Positions 28,432 to 41,719 of a stretch of 64,000 nucleotides of DNA are shown here, in pieces. This stretch comes from Luzula sylvatica (taxonomy: Eukaryota; Streptophyta; Magnoliopsida; Poales; Juncaceae). The notes below the pieces were generated by a model. That model was given only the letters and a program-made list of their open reading frames with translations. It searched no databases and was not told where the DNA came from. Made by a program: the position numbers and the translations under genes. The stretch is taken from positions 20,664,393 to 20,728,392 of the forward strand of contig OX326960.1 in NCBI GenBank assembly GCA_946800325.1, given 5' to 3'. The stretch's first letter is position 1. The number at the start of each line of letters is the position of its first letter.

Positions 28432-31163
28432 TCAAAACAAGATTTTTTAACGCTTTGAGGTGTTCAAATAACATGTTTTCAGATCATTTGTATCGTATCT
28501 TTTAGTACATAACTTTTCACCAAATTTCACAAACACTAAGAAAGTTTGTTTTTCGATTCAAAACAAGATTTTAACGCTTTGAGGAGTTCAAATAACATGT
28601 TTTTAGATCATTTGTATCAGATATTTTAGTACATAACTTTTCACCAAATTTCACAAATACTAAGAAAGTTTGTTTTTCGATTCAAAACTAGATTTTAACG
28701 CTTTGAGGAGTTCAAATAACATGTTTTTAGATCATTTGTATCGTATCTTTTAGTACATAACTTTTCACCCAATTTCACAAACACTAAGAAAGTTTGTTTT
28801 TCGATTCAAAACATGATTTTAATGCTTTGAGGAGTTCAAATAACATGTTTTCAGATCATTTGTATCGTATCTTTTAGTACATAACTTTTCACCAAATTTC
28901 ACAAACACCAAAAAAGTTTGTTTTTCGATTCAAAACAAGATTTTAACGCTTTGAGGAGTTCAAATAACGTGTTTCTAGATCATTTGTATCGTATCTTTTA
29001 CTACATAACTTTTCAACAAATTTCACAAACACTAAGAAAGTTTGTTTTTCGATTCAAAACAAGATTTTAACGCTTTGAGGAGTTCAAATAACATGTTTTT
29101 AGATCATTTGTATCATATCTTTTAGTACATAACTTTTCACCAAATTTCACAAACACTAAGCAAGTTTGTTTTTCGATTCAAAACAAGATTTTAACGCTTT
29201 GAGGAGTTCAAATAACGTGTTTCAGGATCATTTGTATCGTATCTTTTACTACATAACTTTTCACCAAATTTCACAAACACTAAGAAAGTTTGTTTTTCGA
29301 TTCAAAACAAACTTTCAACGTTTTGAGGAGTTCAAATGACGTGTTTTTAGATCATTTGTATCGTATCTTTTACTACATAAGTTTTCACCGAATTTCACAA
29401 ACACTAAGAAAGTTTGTTTTTCGATTTCAAAACCACATTTTAACGCTTTGAGGAGTTCAAATAACGTGTTTTTAGATCATTTGTATCGTATCTTTTAGTA
29501 CATAACTCTTCACCCAATTTCACAGACACTAGGAAAGTTTGTTTTTCGATTCAAAACAAGATTTTAACGCTTTGAGGAGTACAAATAACATGTTTTTAGA
29601 TCATTTGTATCGTATCTTTTACTACATAAGTTTTCACCAAATTTCACAAACACCAAGAAAGTTTGTTTTTCGATTCAAAACAAGATTTTAACGCTTTGGG
29701 GAGTTCAAATAACGTGTTTCTAGATCATTTGTATCGTATCTTTTAGTACATAACTTTTCACCAAATTTCACAAACACTAAGAAAGTTTGTTTCTCGACTC
29801 AAAACAAACTTTCAACGCTTTGAGGAGTTCAAATGACTTGTTTTTAGATCATTTGTATCGTATCTTTTACTACATAAGTTTTCACCAAATTTCACAAACA
29901 CTAAGAAAGCTTGTTTTTCGATTTCAAAACCACATTTTAACGCTTTGAGGAGTTCAAATAACGTGTTTTTCGATCATTTGTATCGTATCTTTTAGTACAT
30001 AACTCTTCACCCAATTTCACAAATACTAGGAAAGTTTGTTTTTCGATTCAAAACGAGATTTTAACGCTTTGAGGAGTACAAATAACATGTTTTTAGATCA
30101 TTTGTATCGTATCTTTTAGTACATAACTTTTCACCAAATTTCACAAACACCAAGAAAGTTTGTTTTTCGATTCAAAACAAGATTTTAACGCTTTGGGGAG
30201 TTCAAATAACGTGTTTCTAGATCATTTGTATCGTATCTTTTAGTACATAACTTTTCACCAAATTTCACAAACACTAAGAAAGTTTGTTTTTTGATTCAAA
30301 ACAAGATTTTAACGCTTTGAGGAGTTCAAATAACGTGTTTCTAGATCATTTGTATCGTACCTTTTAGTACATAACTTTTCACCAAATTTCACAAACACTA
30401 AGAAAGTTTATTTTTCGATTCAAAACAAGATTTTAACGCTTTGAGGACTTCAAATAACATGTTTTTAGATCATTTGTATCAGATCTTTTAGTACATAACT
30501 TTTCACCAAATTTCACAAATACTAAGAAAGTTTGTTTTTCGATTCAAAACTAGATTTTAACGCTTTGAGGAGTTCAAATAACTTGTTTTTAGATCATTTG
30601 TATCGTATCTTTTAGTACATAACTTTTCACCCAATTTCACAAACACTAAGAAAGTTTGTTTTTCGATTCAAAACAAGATTTTAATGCTTTGAGGAGTTCA
30701 AATAACATGTTTTCAGATCATTTGTATCGTATCTTTTAGTACATAACTTTTCACCAAATTTCACAAACACTAAGAAAGTTTGTTTTTCGATTCAAAACAA
30801 GATTTTAACTCTTTGAGGAGTTCAAATAACGTGTTTCTAGATCATTTGTATCGTACCTTTTAGTACATAACTTTTCACCAAATTTCACAAACACTAAGAA
30901 AGTTTGTTTTTCGATTCAAAACAAGATTTTAACGCTTTGAGGAGTTCAAATAACTTGTTTTTTGATCATTTGTATCAGATATTTTAGTACATAACTTTTC
31001 ACCAAATTTCACAAATACTAAGAAAGTTTGTTTTTCGATTCAAAACTAGATTTTAACGCTTTGAGGAGTTCAAATAACTTGTTTTTAGATCATTTGTATC
31101 GTATCTTTTAGTACATAACTTTTCACCAAATTTCACAAACACTAAGAAAGTTTGTTTTTCGAT
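28432..31163 (+). repeat. A block, reference 22-monomer HOR unit (2732 bp)
   Basis: Starts and diagnostic bases: m1 28432 (gattttttaacg); m2 28558 (catgttttta, cagatatttt); m3 28682 (actag, cacccaa); m4 28806 (acatg, aatg, caccaaaaaag); m5 28930 (cgtgtttctag, caacaaa); m6 29054 (catatc, aagcaag); m7 29178 (gtttcagg); m8 29302 (aaactttcaacgtttt, caccgaa); m9 29426 (gatttcaaaacc, cagacactagg); m10 29551 (gagtacaaat, aacaccaag); m11 29675 (tttgggg, ends ctcgactc); m12 29799 (aaactttcaacgctt, gacttgttttt); m13 29923 (gatttcaaaacc, gtttttcg); m14 30048 (acgag, gagtacaaat); m15 30172 (tttgggg); m16 30296 (gtacc); m17 30420 (cagatctttt, aaatact); m18 30544 (actag, cttgttttta, cacccaa); m19 30668 (aatg, catgttttcag); m20 30792 (gtacc); m21 30916 (cttgttttttg, cagatatttt); m22 31040 (actag, cttgttttta). 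Private or restricted variants: gaggtgtt near 28461, aaagctt 29910, tttttgattc 30292, gtttatttttc 30410, gaggactt 30448, aactcttt 30810. Confidence 0.92.
29284..29316. repeat. Perfect 13-bp inverted repeat at the m7/m8 junction
   Basis: Left arm gaaagtttgtttt (29284-29296), spacer tcgattc (29297-29303), right arm aaaacaaactttc (29304-29316). The right arm is the exact reverse complement of the left. The same dyad recurs wherever a normal monomer end meets a monomer starting with caaactttc, for example 10782-10814 and the n8/m8 junction of C blocks. Ordinary junctions keep only the inner 7 bp (ttgtttt / aaaacaa), because the right arm reads aaaacaagatttt. Junctions with gtttctcgactc keep a 12-bp stem with a 9-nt loop. 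Confidence 0.9.
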
Positions 31164-32033
31164 TCAAAACAAGATTTTTTAACGCTTTGAGGAGTTCAAA
31201 TAACATGTTTTCAGATCATTTGTATCGTATCTTTTAGTACATAACTTTTCACCAAATTTCACAAACACTAAGAAAGTTTGTTTTTCGATTCAAAACAAGA
31301 TTTTAACGCTTTGAGGAGTTCAAATAACATGTTTTTAGATCATTTGTATCAGATATTTTAGTACATAACTTTTCACCAAATTTCACAAATACTAAGAAAG
31401 TTTGTTTTTCGATTCAAAACTAGATTTTAACGCTTTGAGGAGTTCAAATAACATGTTTTTAGATCATTTGTATCGTATCTTTTAGTACATAACTTTTCAC
31501 CCAATTTCACAAACACTAAGAAAGTTTGTTTTTCGATTCAAAACATGATTTTAATGCTTTGAGGAGTTCAAATAACATGTTTTCAGATCATTTGTATCGT
31601 ATCTTTTAGTACATAACTTTTCACCAAATTTCACAAACACCAAAAAAGTTTGTTTTTCGATTCAAAACAAGATTTTAACGCTTTGAGGAGTTCAAATAAC
31701 GTGTTTCTAGATCATTTGTATCGTATCTTTTACTACATAACTTTTCAACAAATTTCACAAACACTAAGAAAGTTTGTTTTTCGATTCAAAACAAGATTTT
31801 AACGCTTTGAGGAGTTCAAATAACATGTTTTTAGATCATTTGTATCAGATATTTTAGTACATAACTTTTCACCAAATTTCACAAATACTAAGAAAGTTTG
31901 TTTTTCGATTCAAAACTAGATTTTAACGCTTTGAGGAGTTCAAATAACTTGTTTTTAGATCATTTGTATCGTATCTTTTAGTACATAACTTTTCACCAAA
32001 TTTCACAAACACTAAGAAAGTTTGTTTTTCGAT
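31164..32033 (+). repeat. B block, 7-monomer HOR unit (870 bp)
   Basis: m1 to m5, an m6/m21 hybrid at 31786-31909, and m22. It follows an A block and precedes a C block. In the hybrid the left part (caag, catgtttttag) matches m6 and the right part (cagatatttt, aaatact) matches m21. The exchange point lies in the tagatcatttgtatc segment common to both. Confidence 0.9.
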
Positions 32034-35000
32034 TCAAAACAAGATTTTTTAACGCTTTGAGGAGTTCAAATAACATGTTTTCAGATCATTTGTATCGTAT
32101 CTTTTAGTACATAACTTTTCACCAAATTTCACAAACACTAAGAAAGTTTGTTTTTCGATTCAAAACAAGATTTTAACGCTTTGAGGAGTTCAAATAACGT
32201 GTTTCTAGATCATTTGTATCGTACCTTTTAGTACATAACTTTTCACCAAATTTCACAAACACTAAGAAAGTTTGTTTTTCGATTCAAAACAAGATTTTAA
32301 CGCTTTGAGGAGTTCAAATAACATTGTTTTAGATCATTTGTATCAGATCTTTTATTACATAACTTTTCACCAAATTTCACAAACACTAAGAAAGTTTGTT
32401 TTTCGATTCAAAACTAGATTTTAACGCTTTGAGGAGTTCAAATAACATGTTTTCAGATCATTTGTATCGTATCTTTTAGTACATAACTTTTCACCCAATT
32501 TCACAAACACTAAGAAAGTTTGTTTTTCGATTCAAAACAAGATTTTAATGCTTTGAGGAGTTCAAATAACATGTTTTCAGATCATTTGTATCGTATCTTT
32601 TAGTACATAACTTTTCACCAAATTTCACAAACACCAAAAAAGTTTGTTTTTCGATTCAAAACAAGATTTTAACGCTTTGAGGAGTTCAAATAACGTGTTT
32701 CTAGATCATTTGTATCGTATCTTTTACTACATAACTTTTCAACAAATTTCACAAACACTAAGAAAGTTTGTTTTTCGATTCAAAACAAGATTTTAACGCT
32801 TTGAGGAGTTCAAATAACATGTTTCTAGATCATTTGTATCGTATCTTTTACTACATGACTTTTCACCAAATTTCACAAACACTAAGCAAGTTTGTTTTTC
32901 GATTCAAAACAAGATTTTAACGCTTTGGGGAGTTCAAATAACGTGTTTCTAGATCATTTGTATCGTATCTTTTACTACATAACTTTTCACCAAATTTCAC
33001 AAGCACTAAGAAAGTTTGTTTCTCGACTCAAAACAAACTTTCAACGCTTTGAGGAGTTCAAATGACGTGTTTTTAGATCATTTGTATCGTATCTTTTAGT
33101 ACATAACTCTTCACCCAATTTCACAAATACTAGGAAAGTTTGTTTTTCGATTCAAAACGAGATTTTAACGCTTTGAGGAGTACAAATAACATGTTTTTAG
33201 ATCATTTGTATCGTATCTTTTAGTACATAACTTTTCACCAAATTTCACACACACCAAGAAAGTTTGTTTTTCGATTCAAAACAAGATTTTAACGCTTTGG
33301 GGAGTTCAAATAACGTGTTTCTAGATCATTTGTATCGTATCTTTTAGTACATAACTTTTCACCAAATTTCACAAACACTAAGAAAGTTTGTTTCTCGACT
33401 CAAAACAAACTTTCAACGCTTTGAGGAGTTCAAATGACGTGTTTTTAGATCATTTGTATCGTATCTTTTACTACATGAGTTTTCACCAAATTTCACAAAC
33501 ACTAAGAAAGTTTGTTTTTCGATTCAAAACAAACTTTCAACGTTTTGAGGAGTTCAAATGACGTGTTTTTAGATCATTTGTATCGTATCTTTTACTACAT
33601 AAGTTTTCACCGAATTTCACAAACACTAAGAAAGTTTGTTTTTCGATTTCAAAACCACATTTTAACGCTTTGAGGAGTTCAAATAACGTGTTTTTAGATC
33701 ATTTGTATCGTATCTTTTAGTACATAACTCTTCACCCAATTTCACAGACACTAGGAAAGTTTGTTTTTCGATTCAAAACAAGATTTTAATGCTTTGAGGA
33801 GTACAAATAACATGTTTTTAGATCATTTGTATCGTATCTTTTACTACATAAGTTTTCACCAAATTTCACAAACACCAAGAAAGTTTGTTTTTCGATTCAA
33901 AACAAGATTTTAACGCTTTGGGGAGTTCAAATAACGTGTTTCTAGATCATTTGTATCGTATCTTTTAGTACATAACTTTTCACCAAATTTCACAAACACT
34001 AAGAAAGTTTGTTTCTCGACTCAAAACAAACTTTCAACGCTTTGAGGAGTTCAAATGACTTGTTTTTAGATCATTTGTATCGTATCTTTTACTACATAAG
34101 TTTTCACCAAATTTCACAAACACTAAGAAAGTTTGTTTTTCGATTTCAAAACCACATTTTAACGCTTTGAGGAGTTCAAATAACGTGTTTTTCGATCATT
34201 TGTATCGTATCTTTTAGTACATAACTCTTCACCCAATTTCACAAATACTAGGAAAGTTTGTTTTTCGATTCAAAACGAGATTTTAACGCTTTGAGGAGTA
34301 CAAATAACATGTTTTTAGATCATTTGTATCGTATCTTTTAGTACATAACTTTTCACCAAATTTCACAAACACCAAGAAAGTTTGTTTTTCGATTCAAAAC
34401 AAGATTTTAACGCTTTGGGGAGTTCAAATAACGTGTTTCTAGATCATTTGTATCGTATCTTTTAGTACATAACTTTTCACCAAATTTCACAAACACTAAG
34501 AAAGTTTGTTTTTCGATTCAAAACAAGATTTTAACGCTTTGAGGAGTTCAAATAACGTGTTTCTAGATCATTTGTATCGTACCTTTTAGTACATAACTTT
34601 TCACCAAATTTCACAAACACTAAGAAAGTTTGTTTTTCGATTCAAAACAAGATTTTAACGCTTTGAGGAGTTCAAATAACATGTTTTTAGATCATTTGTA
34701 TCAGATCTTTTAGTACGTAACTTTTCACCAAATTTCACAAATACTAAGAAAGTTTGTTTTTCGATTCAAAACTAGATTTTAACGCTTTGAGGAGTTCAAA
34801 TAACTTGTTTTTAGATCATTTGTATCGTATCTTTTAGTACATAACTTTTCACCCAATTTCACAAACACTAAGAAAGTTTGTTTTTCGATTCAAAACAAGA
34901 TTTTAATGCTTTGAGGAGTTCAAATAACATGTTTTCAGATCATTTGTATCGTATCTTTTAGTACATAACTTTTCACCAAATTTCACAAACACTAAGAAAG

Positions 35001-35385
35001 TTTGTTTTTCGATTCAAAACAAGATTTTAACGCTTTGAGGAGTTCAAATAACGTGTTTCTAGATCATTTGTATCGTACCTTTTAGTACATAACTTTTCAC
35101 CAAATTTCACAAACACTAAGAAAATTTGTTTTTCGATTCAAAACAAGATTTTAACGCTTTGAGGAGTTCAAATAACTTGTTTTTTGATCATTTGTATCAG
35201 ATATTTTAGTACATAACTTTTCACCAAATTTCACAAATACTAAGAAAGTTTGTTTTTCGATTCAAAACTAGATTTTAACGCTTTGAGGAGTTCAAATAAC
35301 TTGTTTTTAGATCATTTGTATCGTATCTTTTAGTACATAACTTTTCACCAAATTTCACAAACACTAAGAAAGTTTGTTTTTCGAT
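32034..35385 (+). repeat. C block, reference 27-monomer HOR unit (3352 bp)
   Basis: Starts and diagnostics of the C-specific part: m1 32034; m16-like 32160 (gtacc); n1 32284 (cattgttttag, cagatcttttattac); n2 32408 (actag, catgttttcag, cacccaa); n3 32532 (aatg, caccaaaaaag); m5 32656; n4 32780 (catgtttctag, acatgactttt, aagcaag); n5 32904 (aagcactaag, ctcgactc); n6 33028 (aaactttcaacgctt, gacgtg, cacccaa, aatactagg); n7 33152 (acgag, gagtacaaat, cacacacacc); m11-like 33276 (tttgggg, ctcgactc); n8 33400 (aaactttc, acatgagtttt); then m8 33524 to m22. In this copy only, n5 has tttgggg near 32937. m10 has aatgcttt (33790), shared with the C blocks at 13408 and 48673. A private acgtaac occurs near 34717. 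Confidence 0.92.
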
Positions 35386-38117
35386 TCAAAACAAGATTTT
35401 TTAACGCTTTGAGGAGTTCAAATAACATGTTTTCAGATCATTTGTATCGTATCTTTTAGTACATAACTTTTCACCAAATTTCACAAACACTAAGAAAGTT
35501 TGTTTTTCGATTCAAAACAAGATTTTAACGCTTTGAGGAGTTCAAATAACATGTTTTTAGATCATTTGTATCAGATATTTTAGTACATAACTTTTCACCA
35601 AATTTCACAAATACTAAGAAAGTTTGTTTTTCGATTCAAAACTAGATTTTAACGCTTTGAGGAGTTCAAATAACATGTTTTTAGATCATTTGTATCGTAT
35701 CTTTTAGTACATAACTTTTCACCCAATTTCACAAACACTAAGAAAGTTTGTTTTTCGATTCAAAACATGATTTTAATGCTTTGAGGAGTTCAAATAACAT
35801 GTTTTCAGATCATTTGTATCGTATCTTTTAGTACATAACTTTTCACCAAATTTCACAAACACCAAAAAAGTTTGTTTTTCGATTCAAAACAAGATTTTAA
35901 CGCTTTGAGGAGTTCAAATAACGTGTTTCTAGATCATTTGTATCGTATCTTTTACTACATAACTTTTCAACAAATTTCACAAACACTAAGAAAGTTTGTT
36001 TTTCGATTCAAAACAAGATTTTAACGCTTTGAGGAGTTCAAATAACATGTTTTTAGATCATTTGTATCATATCTTTTAGTACATAACTTTTCACCAAATT
36101 TCACAAACACTAAGCAAGTTTGTTTTTCGATTCAAAACAAGATTTTAACGCTTTGAGGAGTTCAAATAACGTGTTTCAGGATCATTTGTATCGTATCTTT
36201 TACTACATAACTTTTCACCAAATTTCACAAACACTAAGAAAGTTTGTTTTTCGATTCAAAACAAACTTTCAACGTTTTGAGGAGTTCAAATGACGTGTTT
36301 TTAGATCATTTGTATCGTATCTTTTACTACATAAGTTTTCACCGAATTTCACAAACACTAAGAAAGTTTGTTTTTCGATTTCAAAACCACATTTTAACGC
36401 TTTGAGGAGTTCAAATAACGTGTTTTTAGATCATTTGTATCGTATCTTTTAGTACATAACTCTTCACCCAATTTCACAGACACTAGGAAAGTTTGTTTTT
36501 CGATTCAAAACAAGATTTTAACGCTTTGAGGAGTACAAATAACATGTTTTTAGATCATTTGTATCGTATCTTTTACTACATAAGTTTTCACCAAATTTCA
36601 CAAACACCAAGAAAGTTTGTTTTTCGATTCAAAACAAGATTTTAACGCTTTGGGGAGTTCAAATAACGTGTTTCTAGATCATTTGTATCGTATCTTTTAG
36701 TACATAACTTTTCACCAAATTTCACAAACACTAAGAAAGTTTGTTTCTCGACTCAAAACAAACTTTCAACGCTTTGAGGAGTTCAAATGACTTGTTTTTA
36801 GATCATTTGTATCGTATCTTTTACTACATAAGTTTTCACCAAATTTCACAAACACTAAGAAAGTTTGTTTTTCGATTTCAAAACCACATTTTAACGCTTT
36901 GAGGAGTTCAAATAACGTGTTTTTCGATCATTTGTATCGTATCTTTTAGTACATAACTCTTCACCCAATTTCACAAATACTAGGAAAGTTTGTTTTTCGA
37001 TTCAAAACGAGATTTTAACGCTTTGAGGAGTACAAATAACATGTTTTTAGATCATTTGTATCGTATCTTTTAGTACATAACTTTTCACCAAATTTCACAA
37101 ACACCAAGAAAGTTTGTTTTTCGATTCAAAACAAGATTTTAACGCTTTGGGGAGTTCAAATAACGTGTTTCTAGATCATTTGTATCGTATCTTTTAGTAC
37201 ATAACTTTTCACCAAATTTCACAAACACTAAGAAAGTTTGTTTTTCGATTCAAAACAAGATTTTAACGCTTTGAGGAGTTCAAATAACGTGTTTCTAGAT
37301 CATTTGTATCGTACCTTTTAGTACATAACTTTTCACCAAATTTCACAAACACTAAGAAAGTTTGTTTTTCGATTCAAAACAAGATTTTAACGCTTTGAGG
37401 AGTTCAAATAACATGTTTTTAGATCATTTGTATCAGATCTTTTAGTACATAACTTTTCACCAAATTTCACAAATACTAAGAAAGTTTGTTTTTCGATTCA
37501 AAACTAGATTTTAACGCTTTGAGGAGTTCAAATAACTTGTTTTTAGATCATTTGTATCGTATCTTTTAGTACATAACTTTTCACCCAATTTCACAAACAC
37601 TAAGAAAGTTTGTTTTTCGATTCAAAACAAGATTTTAATGCTTTGAGGAGTTCAAATAACATGTTTTCAGATCATTTGTATCGTATCTTTTAGTACATAA
37701 CTTTTCACCAAATTTCACAAACACTAAGAAAGTTTGTTTTTCGATTCAAAACAAGATTTTAACGCTTTGAGGAGTTCAAATAACGTGTTTCTAGATCATT
37801 TGTATCGTACCTTTTAGTACATAACTTTTCACCAAATTTCACAAACACTAAGAAAATTTGTTTTTCGATTCAAAACAAGATTTTAACGCTTTGAGGAGTT
37901 CAAATAACTTGTTTTTTGATCATTTGTATCAGATATTTTAGTACATAACTTTTCACCAAATTTCACAAATACTAAGAAAGTTTGTTTTTCGATTCAAAAC
38001 TAGATTTTAACGCTTTGAGGAGTTCAAATAACTTGTTTTTAGATCATTTGTATCGTATCTTTTAGTACATAACTTTTCACCAAATTTCACAAACACTAAG
38101 AAAGTTTGTTTTTCGAT
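35386..38117 (+). repeat. A block, 22-monomer HOR unit (2732 bp)
   Basis: A complete m1 to m22 run. Its m20 has aagaaaatttg, unlike A blocks that are followed by B. It is directly followed by another A block, so A-A occurs here in place of A-B. Confidence 0.9.
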
Positions 38118-40849
38118 TCAAAACAAGATTTTTTAACGCTTTGAGGAGTTCAAATAACATGTTTTCAGATCATTTGTATCGTATCTTTTAGTACATAACT
38201 TTTCACCAAATTTCACGAACACTAAGAAAGTTTGTTTTTCGATTCAAAACAAGATTTTAACGCTTTGAGGAGTTCAAATAACATGTTTTTAGATCATTTG
38301 TATCAGATATTTTAGTACATAACTTTTCACCAAATTTCACAAATACTAAGAAAGTTTGTTTTTCGATTCAAAACTAGATTTTAACGCTTTGAGGAGTTCA
38401 AATAACATGTTTTTAGATCATTTGTATCGTATCTTTTAGTACATAACTTTTCACCCAATTTCACAAACACTAAGAAAGTTTGTTTTTCGATTCAAAACAT
38501 GATTTTAATGCTTTGAGGAGTTCAAATAACATGTTTTCAGATCATTTGTATCGTATCTTTTAGTACATAACTTTTCACCAAATTTCACAAACACCAAAAA
38601 AGTTTGTTTTTCGATTCAAAACAAGATTTTAACGCTTTGAGGAGTTCAAATAACGTGTTTCTAGATCATTTGTATCGTATCTTTTACTACATAACTTTTC
38701 AACAAATTTCACAAACACTAAGAAAGTTTGTTTTTCGATTCAAAACAAGATTTTAACGCTTTGAGGAGTTCAAATAACATGTTTTTAGATCATTTGTATC
38801 ATATCTTTTAGTACATAACTTTTCACCAAATTTCACAAACACTAAGCAAGTTTGTTTTTCGATTCAAAACAAGATTTTAACGCTTTGAGGAGTTCAAATA
38901 ACGTGTTTCAGGATCATTTGTATCGTATCTTTTACTACATAACTTTTCACCAAATTTCACAAACACTAAGAAAGTTTGTTTTTCGATTCAAAACAAACTT
39001 TCAACGTTTTGAGGAGTTCAAATGACGTGTTTTTAGATCATTTGTATCGTATCTTTTACTACATAAGTTTTCACCGAATTTCACAAACACTAAGAAAGTT
39101 TGTTTTTCGATTTCAAAACCACATTTTAACGCTTTGAGGAGTTCAAATAACGTGTTTTTAGATCATTTGTATCGTATCTTTTAGTACATAACTCTTCACC
39201 CAATTTCACAGACACTAGGAAAGTTTGTTTTTCGATTCAAAACAAGATTTTAACGCTTTGAGGAGTACAAATAACATGTTTTTAGATCATTTGTATCGTA
39301 TCTTTTACTACATAAGTTTTCACCAAATTTCACAAACACCAAGAAAGTTTGTTTTTCGATTCAAAACAAGATTTTAACGCTTTGGGGAGTTCAAATAACG
39401 TGTTTCTAGATCATTTGTATCGTATCTTTTAGTACATAACTTTTCACCAAATTTCACAAACACTAAGAAAGTTTGTTTCTCGACTCAAAACAAACTTTCA
39501 ACGCTTTGAGGAGTTCAAATGACTTGTTTTTAGATCATTTGTATCGTATCTTTTACTACATAAGTTTTCACCAAATTTCACAAACACTAAGAAAGTTTGT
39601 TTTTCGATTTCAAAACCACATTTTAACGCTTTGAGGAGTTCAAATAACGTGTTTTTCGATCATTTGTATTGTATCTTTTAGTACATAACTCTTCACCCAA
39701 TTTCACAAATACTAGGAAAGTTTGTTTTTCGATTCAAAACGAGATTTTAACGCTTTGAGGAGTACAAATAACATGTTTTTATATCATTTGTATCGTATCT
39801 TTTAGTACATAACTTTTCACCAAATTTCACAAACACCAAGAAAGTTTGTTTTTCGATTCAAAACAAGATTTTAACGCTTTGGGGAGTTCAAATAACGTGT
39901 TTCTAGATCATTTGTATCGTATCTTTTAGTACATAACTTTTCACCAAATTTCACAAACACTAAGAAAGTTTGTTTTTCGATTCAAAACAAGATTTTAACG
40001 CTTTGAGGAGTTCAAATAACGTGTTTCTAGATCATTTGTATCGTACCTTTTAGTACATAACTTTTCACCAAATTTCACAAACACTAAGAAAGTTTGTTTT
40101 TCGATTCAAAACAAGATTTTAACGCTTTGAGGACTTCAAATAACATGTTTTTAGATCATTTGTATCAGATCTTTTAGTACATAACTTTTCACCAAATTTC
40201 ACAAATACTAAGAAAGTTTGTTTTTCGATTCAAAACTAGATTTTAACGCTTTGAGGAGTTCAAATAACTTGTTTTTAGATCATTTGTATCGTATCTTTTA
40301 GTACATAACTTTTCACCCAATTTCACAAACACTAAGAAAGTTTGTTTTTCGATTCAAAACAAGATTTTAATGCTTTGAGGAGTTCAAATAACATGTTTTC
40401 AGATCATTTGTATCGTATCTTTTAGTACATAACTTTTCACCAAATTTCACAAACACTAAGAAAGTTTGTTTTTCGATTCAAAACAAGATTTTAACTCTTT
40501 GAGGAGTTCAAATAACGTGTTTCTAGATTATTTGTATCGTACCTTTTAGTACATAACTTTTCACCAAATTTCACAAACACTAAGAAAGTTTGTTTTTCGA
40601 TTCAAAACAAGATTTTAACGCTTTGAGGAGTTCAAATAACTTGTTTTTTGATCATTTGTATCAGATATTTTAGTACATAACTTTTCACCAAATTTCACAA
40701 ATACTAAGAAAGTTTGTTTTTCGATTCAAAACTAGATTTTAACGCTTTGAGGAGTTCAAATAACTTGTTTTTAGATCATTTGTATCGTATCTTTTAGTAC
40801 ATAACTTTTCACCAAATTTCACAAACACTAAGAAAGTTTGTTTTTCGAT
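38118..40849 (+). repeat. A block, 22-monomer HOR unit (2732 bp)
   Basis: A complete m1 to m22 run that opens a regular A-B-C super-unit. It has gaacac at 38217, the same offset as in the two 36-mers. It also has gaggactt (40134) and aactcttt (40496), which it shares with the blocks at 9930 and 28432. It lacks their aaagctt and tttttgattc variants. Private changes are tattgtatc near 39670, atatcattt near 39782 and agattattt near 40529; the last two remove the GATC. Confidence 0.9.
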
Positions 40850-41719
40850 TCAAAACAAGATTTTTTAACGCTTTGAGGAGTTCAAATAACATGTTTTCAG
40901 ATCATTTGTATCGTATCTTTTAGTACATAACTTTTCACCAAATTTCACAAACACTAAGAAAGTTTGTTTTTCGATTCAAAACAAGATTTTAACGCTTTGA
41001 GGAGTTCAAATAACATGTTTTTAGATCATTTGTATCAGATATTTTAGTACATAACTTTTCACCAAATTTCACAAATACTAAGAAAGTTTGTTTTTCGATT
41101 CAAAACTAGATTTTAACGCTTTGAGGAGTTCAAATAACATGTTTTTAGATCATTTGTATCGTATCTTTTAGTACATAACTTTTCACCCAATTTCACAAAC
41201 ACTAAGAAAGTTTGTTTTTCGATTCAAAACATGATTTTAATGCTTTGAGGAGTTCAAATAACATGTTTTCAGATCATTTGTATCGTATCTTTTAGTACAT
41301 AACTTTTCACCAAATTTCACAAACACCAAAAAAGTTTGTTTTTCGATTCAAAACAAGATTTTAACGCTTTGAGGAGTTCAAATAACGTGTTTCTAGATCA
41401 TTTGTATCGTATCTTTTACTACATAACTTTTCAACAAATTTCACAAACACTAAGAAAGTTTGTTTTTCGATTCAAAACAAGATTTTAACGCTTTGAGGAG
41501 TTCAAATAACATGTTTTTAGATCATTTGTATCAGATATTTTAGTACATAACTTTTCACCAAATTTCACAAATACTAAGAAAGTTTGTTTTTCGATTCAAA
41601 ACTAGATTTTAACGCTTTGAGGAGTTCAAATAACTTGTTTTTAGATCATTTGTATCGTATCTTTTAGTACATAACTTTTCACCAAATTTCACAAACACTA
41701 AGAAAGTTTGTTTTTCGAT
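40850..41719 (+). repeat. B block, 7-monomer HOR unit (870 bp)
   Basis: Same order as the other B blocks (m1 to m5, m6/m21 hybrid, m22). I noticed no private change in it. Confidence 0.9.

Noticed and set aside
29284..29316. Rho-independent terminator
   Set aside because: The 13-bp stem is AT-rich with only four G/C pairs, has no GC-rich core and no specific following T-tract, and lies in non-coding satellite.
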